This document shows, piece after piece, positions 33,512-43,534 of a stretch of DNA of 64,000 bases (within the stretch, counting starts at the first letter, position 1; each line of letters begins with the position of its first letter). Position numbers and translations under genes: made by a program. Source of the DNA: Burkholderia pyrrocinia (GTDB lineage: Bacteria > Pseudomonadota > Gammaproteobacteria > Burkholderiales > Burkholderiaceae); NCBI RefSeq assembly GCF_003330765.1, contig NZ_CP024903.1, positions 372,001-436,000 on the forward strand, written 5' to 3'. Below the pieces are notes generated by a model, which saw only the letters and a list, made by a program, of their open reading frames with translations, made no database searches and was not told where the DNA came from.

Positions 33512-34981
33512 TTAAAACACCGGGTTGTAGCGGCCGAGTTCGACCTGCACCGACTTGATCCGAGTGTAGTGCTCGAGCGTCGTGATGCCGTTCTCGCGTC
33601 CGACACCGGATTGCTTGTATCCGCCAACCGGCATTTCGGCCGGCGATTCGCCCCACGTGTTGATCCAGCAGATGCCGGCTTCGAGGCGATGGATCGTGCG
33701 GTGCGCGCGCGACAGGTTCTCGGTCACGACGCCGGCCGCGAGGCCGTAGTGCGTGTCGTTCGCGCGGGCGATTACTTCGTCCTCCGATTCGAAATCGAGG
33801 ATGCTCATCACCGGCCCGAAGATTTCCTCGCGGACGATCTTCATGTCGTCGCGGCAATCGCCGAACACGGTCGGCGCGACGTACTGGCCGCTGCCGAAGT
33901 GGCCGTCGGTCAGGCGCGTGCCGCCCGCGAGCAGCTTCGCACCTTCGCTCTTGCCGCTCTCGATGAAGCCGAGCACCTTGTCGAGTTGCGCGGCCGACAC
34001 GAGCGGGCCGAAGTTGGTGTCGGCATCGGTCGGCTTGCCGACGCGAATGCGCTTCACGCGTTCGAGCACACGCTGCGTGAACGCGTCCTTGATCGAGCGG
34101 TGCACGAACACGCGCGTACCGTTCGTGCAGACCTGGCCCGAGCTGAAGAAGTTGGCGGTCACCGCGATGTCGGCCGCGCGGTCGAGGTCGGCATCGTCGA
34201 ACACGATCAGCGGCGACTTGCCGCCGAGTTCCATCGTCACTTCCTTCAGCGACGATGCGCCGGCCAGCGACATCACCTTCTTGCCCGTCTCGACGCCGCC
34301 GGTGAACGACACCTTCGCGATGTCCGGGTGGCCTGTGAGCAGTGCGCCGACGGAACCGTCGCCCTGCACGACGTTGAACACGCCGGCCGGCACGCCGGCT
34401 TCCGTATAGATTTCCGCGAGCTTCAGCGCCGTCAGCGGCGTGACTTCGCTCGGCTTGAACACCATCGCGTTGCCGGCCGCGAGCGCGGGCGCCGTCTTCC
34501 AGCATGCGATCTGGATCGGGTAGTTCCATGCGCCGATGCCCGCGCACACGCCGAGCGGTTCGCGGCGCGTGTAGACGAACGAATCGGCGCGCAGCGGCAC
34601 CTGCAGCCCTTCGATCGCGGTCGCGAGGCCCGCGTAGTACTCGATCACGTCCGCGCCGGTGACGATGTCGACTGCAAGCGTCTCGCCGATCGGCTTGCCG
34701 GTATCGCGCGTTTCCAGCGCCGCGAGTTCGTCGTTGCGCTCGCGCAGCAGGTCGACCGCGCGGCGCAGGATGCGCGAGCGCTGCATCGCGGTCATCGCGG
34801 CCCATTCGCGCTGGCCTTCCTGCGCGGAGGCGACCGCGCGGTCGACGTCGGCCGCGCTGGCCTGCTGCACCTGCGCGAGCAATTCGCCGGTGGCGGGATC
34901 GAAGGTGTCGAAAGTCTTGCCGCTCGTGGCGTCGACGTAACCGCCGCCGATGTAGAGGCGCTGCAAACCGAATACGGACAT
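33512..34981 (-). CDS. betB: Betaine aldehyde dehydrogenase
   Basis: 489-residue NAD(P)-dependent aldehyde dehydrogenase that converts betaine aldehyde to glycine betaine. The catalytic Glu is in [10 protein letters not shown] and the nucleophilic Cys in [12 protein letters not shown]. Length and the N-terminus ([13 protein letters not shown]) match BetB. It lies between betI and betA in the standard betIBA order. Confidence 0.96.
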   Translation of the reverse strand: MSVFGLQRLYIGGGYVDATSGKTFDTFDPATGELLAQVQQASAADVDRAVASAQEGQREWAAMTAMQRSRILRRAVDLLRERNDELAALETRDTGKPIGETLAVDIVTGADVIEYYAGLATAIEGLQVPLRADSFVYTRREPLGVCAGIGAWNYPIQIACWKTAPALAAGNAMVFKPSEVTPLTALKLAEIYTEAGVPAGVFNVVQGDGSVGALLTGHPDIAKVSFTGGVETGKKVMSLAGASSLKEVTMELGGKSPLIVFDDADLDRAADIAVTANFFSSGQVCTNGTRVFVHRSIKDAFTQRVLERVKRIRVGKPTDADTNFGPLVSAAQLDKVLGFIESGKSEGAKLLAGGTRLTDGHFGSGQYVAPTVFGDCRDDMKIVREEIFGPVMSILDFESEDEVIARANDTHYGLAAGVVTENLSRAHRTIHRLEAGICWINTWGESPAEMPVGGYKQSGVGRENGITTLEHYTRIKSVQVELGRYNPVF

Positions 34982-35013
34982 GAGGATCTCCTTGAGGGCG
35001 ACTGCGTGACGCG

Positions 35014-35598
35014 TCAGTCGGACGCGAGCAGCAGGTCGATGTAATCGTGGGCGAGCTTCAGTGCCGCCCGGGTGTCGATCGGGCCGCCGGCGAGCGCGCC
35101 GCGCAGCCACAGGCCGTCGATCAGCGCGGCGAGGCCGCTGGCGGCTTCCCGCGCTTTCGTGCGCGGCAATGCCTTTGCAAATTCGGCGCACAGGTTCGAA
35201 TGGAGGCGCCGCGTGTTGACGTGCTGCAGGCGCTTGAGCATCGGGTCGTGCATGCTCTGCGACCAGAATGCGAGCCACGTCTTCATCACCGGCGCGCTGA
35301 CCTGCGTGTCGTCGAAGTTTGCGGCGACGACCGCACGCAGCCGGGCGCGCGGGTCCTTGCGCGCGCCGACGCGGCGGGCCGTGGTGGCAGCCCACAGATC
35401 GCGCAGCACGTGCCGCATCGTCGCTTCGAGCAGGCCGTCCTTGTCGCCGAAGTAGTGGCTGACGATGCCCGTCGAGATGTTCGCGCGTTGCGCGACCGAT
35501 GCGAGCGTCGTGCCGGGCAGGCCCGCTTCGTCGATCGAACGCAGCGTGGCGTCGATCAACTGCGCGCGGCGAATCTCCCGCATTCCGACTTTCGGCAT
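35014..35598 (-). CDS. betI: Choline-responsive TetR-family repressor BetI
   Basis: 194-residue TetR repressor. The N-terminal helix-turn-helix is at about 8-55 ([35 protein letters not shown] in part), with the BetI-type [11 protein letters not shown] start. First gene of betIBA. It should repress the operon from the inverted repeat about 50 bp upstream, with relief by choline. Confidence 0.95.
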   Translation of the reverse strand: MPKVGMREIRRAQLIDATLRSIDEAGLPGTTLASVAQRANISTGIVSHYFGDKDGLLEATMRHVLRDLWAATTARRVGARKDPRARLRAVVAANFDDTQVSAPVMKTWLAFWSQSMHDPMLKRLQHVNTRRLHSNLCAEFAKALPRTKAREAASGLAALIDGLWLRGALAGGPIDTRAALKLAHDYIDLLLASD

Positions 35599-35648
35599 CG
35601 CGACTCCCTTCGCCCGGACGGGCCGTTCATGGAAGTCGAGAGCTTAGC

Positions 35649-35682
35649 GGTTTTTTATTGATCGTTCAATCAATAAAAAACC
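35649..35682. promoter_or_regulatory. Probable BetI operator
   Basis: Inverted repeat GGTTTTTTATTGAT (35649-35662) / ATCAATAAAAAACC (35669-35682) with a 6-bp centre CGTTCA, upstream of betI. The core ATTGATTGAACGATCAAT (minus strand) resembles known BetI boxes. Confidence 0.8.
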
Positions 35683-36318
35683 GGGGTCTGACGATGACAG
35701 CGCTATTCGACGGCGGCGCGCGGTGTGCAGCCGGGCGTTGTGCAGGTGCGGAAAAATAATTGAAAGATGATTAAATAAACTGGAGTTTGTTTAAAACGGA
35801 TTTCAATGCGAACGATCAATCTGGTTAATCGTTACGCGCCTCGAATCTATTACATATCGAAAGAATGTTGAGGGGTGTGATATTGGATGAATCGCAGAAG
35901 TCTGCGTTCGGAATGCTGCCATGGTTCATTCATGAAAAAGCGTTTTAATCGAGCGAATAAAACGGCATAAACGTTTGAATATAAAAGAATTTGCATCTTT
36001 GGTTCAAGATCTGGTCACCTGCTCGCAAACGATTGCGATTGCCTTTCAATCGGTTCCGCTTACCATAAAAAATGCAGGAAAAATTTGAATCCGGTGTATT
36101 TCCCGGTGGAGTAGAGGGAATCGTTGGAATGACTTGAGTAAGTAATATTGCCCGTATTAGTATGGCGCCGCACCAAGAAGAATGAATGGGCGCCGCCGGC
36201 ATTTGCCGCGGCGCGTCGGCAATGGGCGCGGCGCAGGTCGCGCGCGGGGCCGGCGCCAGCCATTGCGCACCTGCAGCATGCCGCGACGTCGAGACGCCGC
36301 ATCCACCGGAGAACGACG
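35683..36318. other. AT-rich intergenic region between betIBA and the rhl cluster
   Basis: About 640 bp without a credible gene. From about 35740 to 36175 the sequence is strikingly AT-rich for this genome, with many short A and T runs. It lies between divergent operons and must carry the rhlA promoter. No tRNA or terminator was seen. Confidence 0.55.
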
Positions 36319-37221
36319 ATGCCGACCGAAAAACACCTGGTCCCGCTGCCGAATGGTCTGAAGGTCTACGTCGAACGGAACGTGTTCGACCCGGCGTTCG
36401 ATACGGCGATGCTCGTCAACGGCGCGCTCGCGACGACCGCATCGTTCGGGCAGACCGTCCAGTATCTCGGCGAGCGGATGAACTCGATCTGCTTCGACCT
36501 GCCGTATGCGGGGCAGTCGCGCCAGCACAACCCGGGCTGCTTCATCCTGACGAAGGACGACGAAGCCGCGATCCTCCAGCATCTGGTCGAGCGCTTCGCG
36601 CCCGCGTACCTCGTGTCGGTGTCGTGGGGCGGCGTCGCGTCGCTGTTCGCGCTCGCGCGCGGCTGCCCGAGCGTGCGGCGTGCGGCGATCTGCTCGTTCT
36701 CGCCGTTCCTGAACGACGCGATGGTCGACTACGTGACGCGCGCCCGCGACCACATCGCGGCCGGCGAGAACCTGAAGGCCGCGCAGTTGCTGAACGACAC
36801 GGTCGGCCGCTACCTGCCGCGCATCATGAAGCTGTACAACTACCGGTATCTCACGCGCCTGCCGCGCGACGAGCAGGACCAGGTCGCGTTTCACGTCGAC
36901 CAGATCCTGTCGCTGCAACCCGAGCGCTACTTCAGCGAGTTCTCGAACATCGGCTGCGAGCTGCTGTTCCTGAACGGCGAGCGCGACGAATACACGACGC
37001 CGGCCGATGTGCGCCAGCTCGGCGCGCACGTGCCGCGCGCGCGGTTCGCGACGGTGCCGGACGCCGGCCATTTCCTCGACATCGAAGGCCGCGCGCAGCG
37101 CGAAACCACCCGTGCGGCGCTGCTCGACTTCTTCTGCGGCGCGTCGCCGGTCGCGGCCGGCATCGCGCTCGGCGCCGCGCATGCGTGCGTGTCCGCGCCG
37201 ATGCACGCGCTGTCGTCGTGA
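36319..37221 (+). CDS. rhlA: Rhamnolipid precursor synthase RhlA (HAA synthase)
   Basis: 300-residue alpha/beta hydrolase-fold acyltransferase that joins two 3-hydroxyacyl chains to make HAA, the lipid half of rhamnolipids. The nucleophile motif SVSWGG has Ser102; Asp223 (GERDEY) and His251 (DAGHFLD) complete the triad. The FDLPYAGQSRQHN segment is typical of RhlA. It opens a seven-gene cluster with rhlB, rhlC and export genes on the same strand. The C-terminus beyond about 280 is a short Ala-rich tail. Confidence 0.93.
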   Translation: MPTEKHLVPLPNGLKVYVERNVFDPAFDTAMLVNGALATTASFGQTVQYLGERMNSICFDLPYAGQSRQHNPGCFILTKDDEAAILQHLVERFAPAYLVSVSWGGVASLFALARGCPSVRRAAICSFSPFLNDAMVDYVTRARDHIAAGENLKAAQLLNDTVGRYLPRIMKLYNYRYLTRLPRDEQDQVAFHVDQILSLQPERYFSEFSNIGCELLFLNGERDEYTTPADVRQLGAHVPRARFATVPDAGHFLDIEGRAQRETTRAALLDFFCGASPVAAGIALGAAHACVSAPMHALSS

Positions 37222-37288
37222 CGCCGCGCATCGTGCATCGGGCCGATCCGGCGCATCCGAATTCCCATCCCAACGAGGCAGGCCAGCC

Positions 37289-37858
37289 GTGAATATCGTT
37301 CAGACCATCGCCATCGTCGTACCGTGGGCCGCATGGCTCGCCTACTGGATCGCCACGTCGCAGGGCGCGAAGACGACCGTGCGCAAGGAAGCGTCGCGCT
37401 CGCGCACGCTGCAGTCGATTCCGCTGATCGTCGGCGGCGCGCTGATCATCCTGCCCGATCCGTCGTGGCAGGCGTTCGTGCCCGACTGGCAGCGCTTCGG
37501 CCTGCAGGCGCAGTGCGGGCTCGCGGTGCTGGTCGCCGGCCTGCTGTTCTCGGTGTGGGCGCGGCTGCACCTCGGCACGAACTGGAGCGTGTCGGTCACG
37601 CTGAAGGAAGACCACGAACTCGTCCGCACGGGGCCGTACGCGCTCGTGCGTCATCCGATCTACACGGGCTGCCTGATCGCGCTCGTCGGCGCCGCGCTGG
37701 TCGGCGGCGAATGGCGCGGCGCGCTCGGCGTGCTGCTGGTGTTCGCGTCGCTCGCATACAAGGTGCGCGTCGAGGAGAACTGGCTGACCGGGTATTTCGG
37801 GCCGGCGTACGCGCAGTACCGCCGCGAGGTCGCGGCGCTGATTCCCGGCTTCTACTGA
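37289..37858 (+). CDS. ICMT-family membrane methyltransferase in the rhl operon
   Basis: 189-residue membrane protein with about four to five hydrophobic segments. The C-terminal motifs RHPIYTG and EENWLTGYFGPAYAQYRREV identify the isoprenylcysteine carboxyl methyltransferase/PEMT-like family, which uses S-adenosylmethionine. The start is GTG (37289) preceded by a GAGGCAGG-type ribosome binding site. It is set between rhlA and rhlB, so a role in methylating a lipid carboxyl or head group of HAA or rhamnolipid is an attractive but unproven idea. Confidence 0.85.
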   Translation: MNIVQTIAIVVPWAAWLAYWIATSQGAKTTVRKEASRSRTLQSIPLIVGGALIILPDPSWQAFVPDWQRFGLQAQCGLAVLVAGLLFSVWARLHLGTNWSVSVTLKEDHELVRTGPYALVRHPIYTGCLIALVGAALVGGEWRGALGVLLVFASLAYKVRVEENWLTGYFGPAYAQYRREVAALIPGFY

Positions 37859-37874
37859 CCCTGCGAGGCGCGCG

Positions 37875-39158
37875 ATGGCGAAGATGATCGTGACCGCGAT
37901 CGGCTCGGCGGGCGACGTGCATCCGCTGCTCGGCGTCGCGCGCACGCTCGCGGCGCGCGGTCACGACGTCGTGTTCTGCACGCACGCGCCGTTCGAGGCG
38001 GCCGTGCGCCGGTGCGGCTTCGCATTCGTGCCGGTCGGCACCGCGGCCGAATACGAGGCCGCGATGGCGAATCCCGCGCTGTGGGATCCGCGCACGTCGT
38101 TCCGCACGCTGTGGCAGGTGATCGCGCCGATGCTGCGCCCGCATTACGACGCGCTGCGTGCGCTGACCGACGACGATACGGTCCTCGTCGGCACGCTGTG
38201 GGCGTTCTCCGCGCGCTTCATGCAGGAGCTGCACGGCACGCCGTACGTGTCGGTGCAGGTGTCGCCGTCGACGCTGCTGTCCGCGCATGCGCCGCCGACG
38301 CACCCGCGCCTGACGATTCCCGCGCGCTGGCCGCTGCCCGTGAAGTCGGCGTTGATGACGCTGATCGAGCGTCAGGTGCTCGACCGCGTGTGCGGCCCGG
38401 CGCTCAACGCGGTTCGCAGCGACCTCGGGCTCGCGCCCGCGCGGCGCGTGCTTGGCCGCTGGCTGCATTCGACCGACGGCGTGCTGTGCCTGTTTCCCGG
38501 CTGGTTCGCGCCGCCGCAGCCCGACTGGCCGTCGAATCATCTGCAAAGCGGTTTTCCGCTGTTCAACGATATCGAGGCGCCTGACGACGATGCGGAACTC
38601 GACGCGTTTCTCGCGGCCGGCGAGCCGCCGGTCGTGTTCACGGCCGGCTCGACGCGGGTCGATCACGCGGCGTATGCGCGCGCGGTGGCAAACGCGTTGC
38701 GCGCGACCGGCGCGCGCGGGATCCTGCTGACGCCGCACGATGCGGCACCGGACGGCAACCGGCTGCTCGTGCGCCGCTTCGTGCCGATGCGCGCGCTGTT
38801 GCCGGGTTGCCGCGCGCTCGTGCATCACGGCGGGATCGGCACCGCGGCGCTCGCGTGCGAGGCCGGGATCGTGCAGGTCGTGACGCCGTTCGCGCACGAC
38901 CAGTTCGACAACGCGCAACGCGTCGTGGCAAACGGCTGCGGCGTGCGCGTCGACGGCCCCGTCGACGGCGCGCGTCTCGGCGCGGCGCTCGCGCACGTGC
39001 TCGACGAACCCGCGTTCGCGGTGCACGCGGCGCGCACGCGCGCGCTGCTCGCGGCCGCGCCGGACGGCTGTCACGCGGCCGCCGATTTCATCGAGCGGTT
39101 CGCGCCGAAGCGCAGGCGGGCGACCGCGCGGGCCGATGTCGCGGTGGCCGGCGCATGA
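37875..39158 (+). CDS. rhlB: Rhamnosyltransferase 1, chain B (RhlB)
   Basis: 427-residue GT1-family glycosyltransferase that adds dTDP-rhamnose to HAA to give mono-rhamnolipid. The N-terminal SAGDVHPLLGVARTLAARGHDV segment and the C-terminal donor site VHHGGIGTAALACEAG followed by PFAHDQFDNA are clear. The overlap with the next gene is 4 nt. Position after rhlA supports the assignment over other GT1 enzymes. The last 25 residues are a basic tail. Confidence 0.92.
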   Translation: MAKMIVTAIGSAGDVHPLLGVARTLAARGHDVVFCTHAPFEAAVRRCGFAFVPVGTAAEYEAAMANPALWDPRTSFRTLWQVIAPMLRPHYDALRALTDDDTVLVGTLWAFSARFMQELHGTPYVSVQVSPSTLLSAHAPPTHPRLTIPARWPLPVKSALMTLIERQVLDRVCGPALNAVRSDLGLAPARRVLGRWLHSTDGVLCLFPGWFAPPQPDWPSNHLQSGFPLFNDIEAPDDDAELDAFLAAGEPPVVFTAGSTRVDHAAYARAVANALRATGARGILLTPHDAAPDGNRLLVRRFVPMRALLPGCRALVHHGGIGTAALACEAGIVQVVTPFAHDQFDNAQRVVANGCGVRVDGPVDGARLGAALAHVLDEPAFAVHAARTRALLAAAPDGCHAAADFIERFAPKRRRATARADVAVAGA

Positions 39159-40750
39159 GCACGGCGTCGCCGCTTCACGATGCGCCCGTCGCGCCGTCCG
39201 CGTTCGACGTGCCGGCCCCCATGCCGGCCGCGCAGCCGGTGCGTGGCATCCGGCTCGCGCTGCTGACGTTCGCGCTGTCGCTCGCGACCTTCATCGAGGT
39301 GCTCGACTCGACCGTGACGAACGTCGCGGTGCCGGCGATCTCCGGCAGTCTCGGCGTGTCGAACAGCCAGGGCACGTGGGTGATCAGCTCGTATTCGGTC
39401 GCGGCCGCGATCGCGGTGCCGCTGACGGGCTGGCTCGCGCGCCGCGTCGGCGAGTTGCGGCTGTTCGTCGGCGCGGTGCTGCTGTTCACGCTGACGTCGC
39501 TGCTGTGCGGGCTCGCGCGCGACCTGCATGTGCTGGTGATCTGCCGCGCGCTGCAGGGGCTGTGCTCGGGGCCGATGGTGCCGCTGTCGCAGACGATCCT
39601 GCTGCGCACGTTCCCGCCCGACAAGCGCACGATCGCGCTCGCGCTGTGGGCGATGACGGTGCTGCTCGCGCCGATCTTCGGGCCGGTGGTCGGCGGCTGG
39701 ATCGTCGACAACTTCTCGTGGCCGTGGATCTTCCTGATCAACCTGCCGATCGGGCTGTTCGCGTTCGCGGTCTGCACCGCGATGCTGCGCCCCGACGCGC
39801 AGCGCGGCGCGGCCGGCCCGATCGACGTGCCGGGCATCGTGCTGCTCGTGATCGGCGTCGGCTCGCTGCAGGCGATGCTCGATCTCGGCCACGACCGCGG
39901 CTGGTTCGATTCGCCGCTGATCGTCACGCTCGCGGTGGTCGCGGGGCTCGCGATCGTGTCGCTGCTGATCTGGGAAGCGGGCGAGGCGCACCCGGTCGTC
40001 GATCTCGGCCTGTTTCGCGACCGCACGTTCTCGTTTTGCGTGCTGATCATCTCGCTCGGGATGATGAGCTTCTCGGTGGTCGGCGTCGTGTTCCCGCTGT
40101 GGATGCAGGCCGTGATGGGCTACAACGCGTTTCACGCGGGGCTCGCGACGGCGTCGCTCGGCGTGCTCGCGCTCGTGTTTTCGATCCTCGTCGGCCTGCA
40201 CGCGCACCGCTTCGACGCGCGCGTGCTCGCGACCTTCGGCTTCCTCGTGTTCGCGGCCGTGCTGGCGTGGGACGCGCATTTCACGCTGAAGATGACGTTC
40301 GCGCAGATCGCCGCGCCGGGGCTGATCCAGGGGATCGGGCTGCCGTGCTTCTTCATTCCGCTGACCGCCGCGACGCTGTCGCGCATTCCGGACGACCGGC
40401 TCGCGGCCGCGTCGAGCCTGTCGAACTTCCTGCGCACGCTGTCGGCCGCGTTCGGCACCGCGATGAGCGTGACGCTGTGGGACAACCGCGCGACCTATCA
40501 CTACGACGTCGTATCGCAATCCGTCACGCATGCGTCGGCGAACACGCAGCGCTTCGTGCACGCGCTGAACGGGATGGGCGTGGACGGCGTGCGCGAGCTG
40601 ACGACGCTGCACCAGGTTGTGATGCAACAGGCGTACATGATGGCGACGAACGACATGTTCTGGATGGCGAGCATGACGTGTCTCGTGCTCGCGGCCATGA
40701 TGTGGCTGACGCGGCCGAAGCGCGGCGCGGCGGCGTCCTTCGGGCATTGA
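39155..40750 (+). CDS. DHA2-family MFS efflux transporter of the rhl cluster
   Basis: 531-residue inner-membrane drug:H+ antiporter of the DHA2 (EmrB/QacA) type with about 14 hydrophobic segments. Motifs include LDSTVTNVAVPAISGSLG in helix 1, QGTWVISSY, and PIFGPVVGGWIVD (motif C region). It forms the inner-membrane part of an EmrAB-TolC-like system with the membrane fusion protein and outer-membrane factor encoded three and two genes downstream. Probably exports rhamnolipids. Coupled to rhlB by a 4-nt overlap. Confidence 0.9.
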   Translation: MSTASPLHDAPVAPSAFDVPAPMPAAQPVRGIRLALLTFALSLATFIEVLDSTVTNVAVPAISGSLGVSNSQGTWVISSYSVAAAIAVPLTGWLARRVGELRLFVGAVLLFTLTSLLCGLARDLHVLVICRALQGLCSGPMVPLSQTILLRTFPPDKRTIALALWAMTVLLAPIFGPVVGGWIVDNFSWPWIFLINLPIGLFAFAVCTAMLRPDAQRGAAGPIDVPGIVLLVIGVGSLQAMLDLGHDRGWFDSPLIVTLAVVAGLAIVSLLIWEAGEAHPVVDLGLFRDRTFSFCVLIISLGMMSFSVVGVVFPLWMQAVMGYNAFHAGLATASLGVLALVFSILVGLHAHRFDARVLATFGFLVFAAVLAWDAHFTLKMTFAQIAAPGLIQGIGLPCFFIPLTAATLSRIPDDRLAAASSLSNFLRTLSAAFGTAMSVTLWDNRATYHYDVVSQSVTHASANTQRFVHALNGMGVDGVRELTTLHQVVMQQAYMMATNDMFWMASMTCLVLAAMMWLTRPKRGAAASFGH

Positions 40751-40760
40751 GGAGAGGAAC

Positions 40761-41690
40761 ATGACGACACTCGGGGCACTCGTGATCCTGTATCACCCGA
40801 GCGACGCGCAGCTCGACGCGCTCGGTGCGTGGCGGCACGCGTGCGACGCGTTGATCGTCGTCGACAACACGCCGCAGCCCGATGCGCGGGCGCGCGACCT
40901 GTGCGCGCGCGAAGGCATCGCACTGCTGCATCACGGCAATCGCGGCGGGATCGCCGGGGCGTATAACGCGGGGCTCGCGGCGCTGTTTCGCGACCGCATC
41001 GATGCGGTCGCGCTGTTCGACCAGGATTCGTCGGTGCCGGCCGCGTATTTCCCGGCGATGCGCGATGTCTGCGCGGGGCTCGCGGGGCGCGCGTTCCTGG
41101 CCGGACCGCGCATCTTCGACGAGAACGCGCGCAGCTTCCTGCCCGAACTCGCGACCAACGGGATCGGGCTGCGCCGCCTGCGCCTCGAGCCGGGCGCGCC
41201 GATGCAGCGCTGCGCATTCCTGATCTCGTCGGGCTGCATCGTGTCGCGCGACGCGTTCGACGTGCTCGGCCGGTTCGACGAGGCGCTGTTCATCGATCAC
41301 GTCGACACCGAATACAGTTTTCGCGCGCTGTCGCGCAACGTGCCGCTCTATGTCGTGCCGTCGCTGGTGCTGCCGCACCGGATCGGCGCGAAGCAGCGCC
41401 ACGCGGTCGGCCCTTTTGAAATGACGTCGATGAATCATTCGTGGCAACGGCGCTACTACAGCGCGCGCAACGCGGTGCAGCTCGGGATGCAGTACGGGCT
41501 GCGCTTTCCGGTGGCGATCGTGCCGAACCTGCTGACCGTGTGGCAGGTCGTGCAGATCGCGCTGGTCGAACGCGACAAGCGCGCGAAGCTCGCCGGCATC
41601 CTGTTCGGCGTCGCGGACGGCCTGTTCGGCCGGCTCGGTCCGCTCGAACGCACGCGGCCGCGCCTGGCCGCGCGCGCGCAGCAAGGATGA
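40761..41690 (+). CDS. rhlC: Rhamnosyltransferase 2 (RhlC)
   Basis: 309-residue GT2-family glycosyltransferase that adds the second rhamnose to give di-rhamnolipid. The N-terminus LGALVILYHPSDAQL and VVDNTPQ, the FDQDSSVP donor/metal region at about 90, and a FIDHVDTEYSFRAL catalytic region fit RhlC/rhamnosyltransferases. Hydrophobic C-terminal helix near 250. The stop overlaps the ATG of the next gene. Confidence 0.91.
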   Translation: MTTLGALVILYHPSDAQLDALGAWRHACDALIVVDNTPQPDARARDLCAREGIALLHHGNRGGIAGAYNAGLAALFRDRIDAVALFDQDSSVPAAYFPAMRDVCAGLAGRAFLAGPRIFDENARSFLPELATNGIGLRRLRLEPGAPMQRCAFLISSGCIVSRDAFDVLGRFDEALFIDHVDTEYSFRALSRNVPLYVVPSLVLPHRIGAKQRHAVGPFEMTSMNHSWQRRYYSARNAVQLGMQYGLRFPVAIVPNLLTVWQVVQIALVERDKRAKLAGILFGVADGLFGRLGPLERTRPRLAARAQQG

Positions 41691-43534
41691 GGGGCGCGAT
41701 GCGGCGTATGACGACAGCGGCCGATGCGGCGCGGGGTGTGAAGGGCGGTGCGACGATCGCGGCGGCGGCCATGCTGCTGGCGTTGAGCGGATGCGTGCCG
41801 TCGGGTTTCCTGCCTTCGCTGTCGCTGCGCGCGCCGGCCGACGATGCGCTCGCGCGCACGGCCGGCCCCGGCGCGAACGGCGCGTGGCCGGCGCCCGACT
41901 GGGTGAAGCAGCTGCAGGATCCGCAGCTCGACGAACTGGTTGCCGAGGCAGCGCAGAACAACCCCGATCTGCAGGTCGCGCAGGCGCGGCTGCGGATCGC
42001 GCAGGCGCAACTCCAGCAGTTCGATTCGCTGACGGGGCTGACCGGCACGGCCGGCGCGACGGTCAGCCGTGCGCGGATGCCGAAGCCCGGCGACATCGCC
42101 GACGTGACGGCCGGTGGTTATCGCGTGCCGGTCGAGATCTTCGGCGATCCGGTCGTGTCGCCGTCGTCGGTGTTCGTCGGGCTGAATTACCAGCTCGACC
42201 TGTGGGGGAAGAACCGCGCCGCGACGAAGAGCCTGATGTCGCTGCGCGACGCGGCCGGTGTCGAGGCCGAGCAGGTGCGGCTCACGCTGGCCGTCGCCGT
42301 CGTCACCGTGTATTGTCAGTTCGACCAGGCGTATGCGACGCGCGACCTGCTGCAGCAGAAGCTGAAGATCAGCCAGCGCGTGACGGCCGTGCTGCGCGAG
42401 CGCACCGCGCGCGGCCTCGACAACGCGTACGACGCGAGCGACGCGTCGATCAAGCGCAGCCGCCTGCTCGAACAGATCGCGCTGAACGACGAGCAGATCA
42501 AGCTCGCGCAACTGCAGCTCGGCGTGCTGTCGGGCCGCGGCCCCGAGCGGGGGCTCGCGCTGCAGCGGCCGCGCGTCGGCGCGTTCGCCGGCGGCGCGCT
42601 GCCGGCGCGGCTGCCGGCCGACCTGCTCGGCCGCCGGCCCGACATCGTCGCCGCGCGGCTGCGCGTCGAAGCCGCGTTTGCGAATGCCGATTCGACGCGC
42701 GCGCAGTTCTATCCGGACGTGAACCTCGTCGCGCTCGGCGGCGTGTTCGCGCTCACACCGGCGTCGCTGTTTTCGCGCGACTCGCTTGCCGGATCGGTCG
42801 GCCCCGCGATCTCGCTGCCGATCTTCGACCGTGGCCGGCTGAAGGCGAAGCTCGGCGCGGATGTCGCGCAGGCCGACGTTGCGATCGGGCTGTACAACAA
42901 GACCGTCGACGACGCGCTCGGGCAGGTCGCGCAGATCGTCACGTCGCTGCAGACCGCGCAGACGCTCGTCACGCAGCAGCAGGACGCGGTGGCGGCCGCG
43001 CAGAAGATCGTGCAGATCGCGGCCGACCGCCACCGGCGCGGCGTGCTGATGCAGAAGGATGTCGATGTCGCGGATCTCACGCTGATCGACGAGCGCGCGC
43101 AGATGATCGCGTTGTTCGGCCGGCAGCGGACGTTGCGCGTCGGGTTGATCGGCGCGCTGGGCGGCGGGTTCGATGCGGGCGCGGCGGTGGCGTCGGCGCC
43201 GGCCGTGCATCAGGCGCGCAGCGGGGCGGCGAGGCGCGGTGCGGCGACCGCTGCGGCCGCGAGTCGGGCCGCGGCGGGACCGGCGGCCGATGCGCGTCAG
43301 GGGCGCGGCGTCGTGCCGCCGGCCGCCGGCACGTCGAGTGTCGGGCCCGCGCGGCGCGACGAGGCGATGCGTACGTCGACTGTTAGTACGACGAATCCCG
43401 GCGCGACGCCTCGCGGCACCCCTGTTCTCGCGCGCACTGCATCGGCGAGCCAAGCGCCGGCGCCGGCCCCGTCGGTCATGCCGGCGCTACCCGTCTTCCA
43501 GCACGATCGTCTGATCGTTACGCAAAGCGACTGA
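41687..43534 (+). CDS. NodT-family outer-membrane efflux lipoprotein of the rhl cluster
   Basis: 615-residue outer-membrane factor of the NodT/OprM type. Signal peptide with lipobox ALSGC near residue 34, followed by paired OEP repeats (NPDLQVAQARLRIAQAQL; LPADLLGRRPDIVAARLRVEAAFA). The core ends near residue 495; about 120 further residues are a low-complexity Ala/Arg/Pro/Ser tail not usual in the family. I use the ATG overlapping the rhlC stop (41687); an ATG 12 nt later is possible. Provides the outer-membrane channel for the MFS/fusion pair. Confidence 0.9.
   Translation: MRGAMRRMTTAADAARGVKGGATIAAAAMLLALSGCVPSGFLPSLSLRAPADDALARTAGPGANGAWPAPDWVKQLQDPQLDELVAEAAQNNPDLQVAQARLRIAQAQLQQFDSLTGLTGTAGATVSRARMPKPGDIADVTAGGYRVPVEIFGDPVVSPSSVFVGLNYQLDLWGKNRAATKSLMSLRDAAGVEAEQVRLTLAVAVVTVYCQFDQAYATRDLLQQKLKISQRVTAVLRERTARGLDNAYDASDASIKRSRLLEQIALNDEQIKLAQLQLGVLSGRGPERGLALQRPRVGAFAGGALPARLPADLLGRRPDIVAARLRVEAAFANADSTRAQFYPDVNLVALGGVFALTPASLFSRDSLAGSVGPAISLPIFDRGRLKAKLGADVAQADVAIGLYNKTVDDALGQVAQIVTSLQTAQTLVTQQQDAVAAAQKIVQIAADRHRRGVLMQKDVDVADLTLIDERAQMIALFGRQRTLRVGLIGALGGGFDAGAAVASAPAVHQARSGAARRGAATAAAASRAAAGPAADARQGRGVVPPAAGTSSVGPARRDEAMRTSTVSTTNPGATPRGTPVLARTASASQAPAPAPSVMPALPVFQHDRLIVTQSD

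Noticed and set aside
31516..33558. A 680-codon plus-strand frame opposite betA.
   Set aside because: Antisense shadow of betA with Arg/Val/His-rich composition, and it crosses a strong terminator.
35945..36202. An 85-codon minus-strand frame in the AT-rich block.
   Set aside because: Composition and lack of initiation signals suggest chance; it crosses the boundary between AT-rich and GC-rich DNA.
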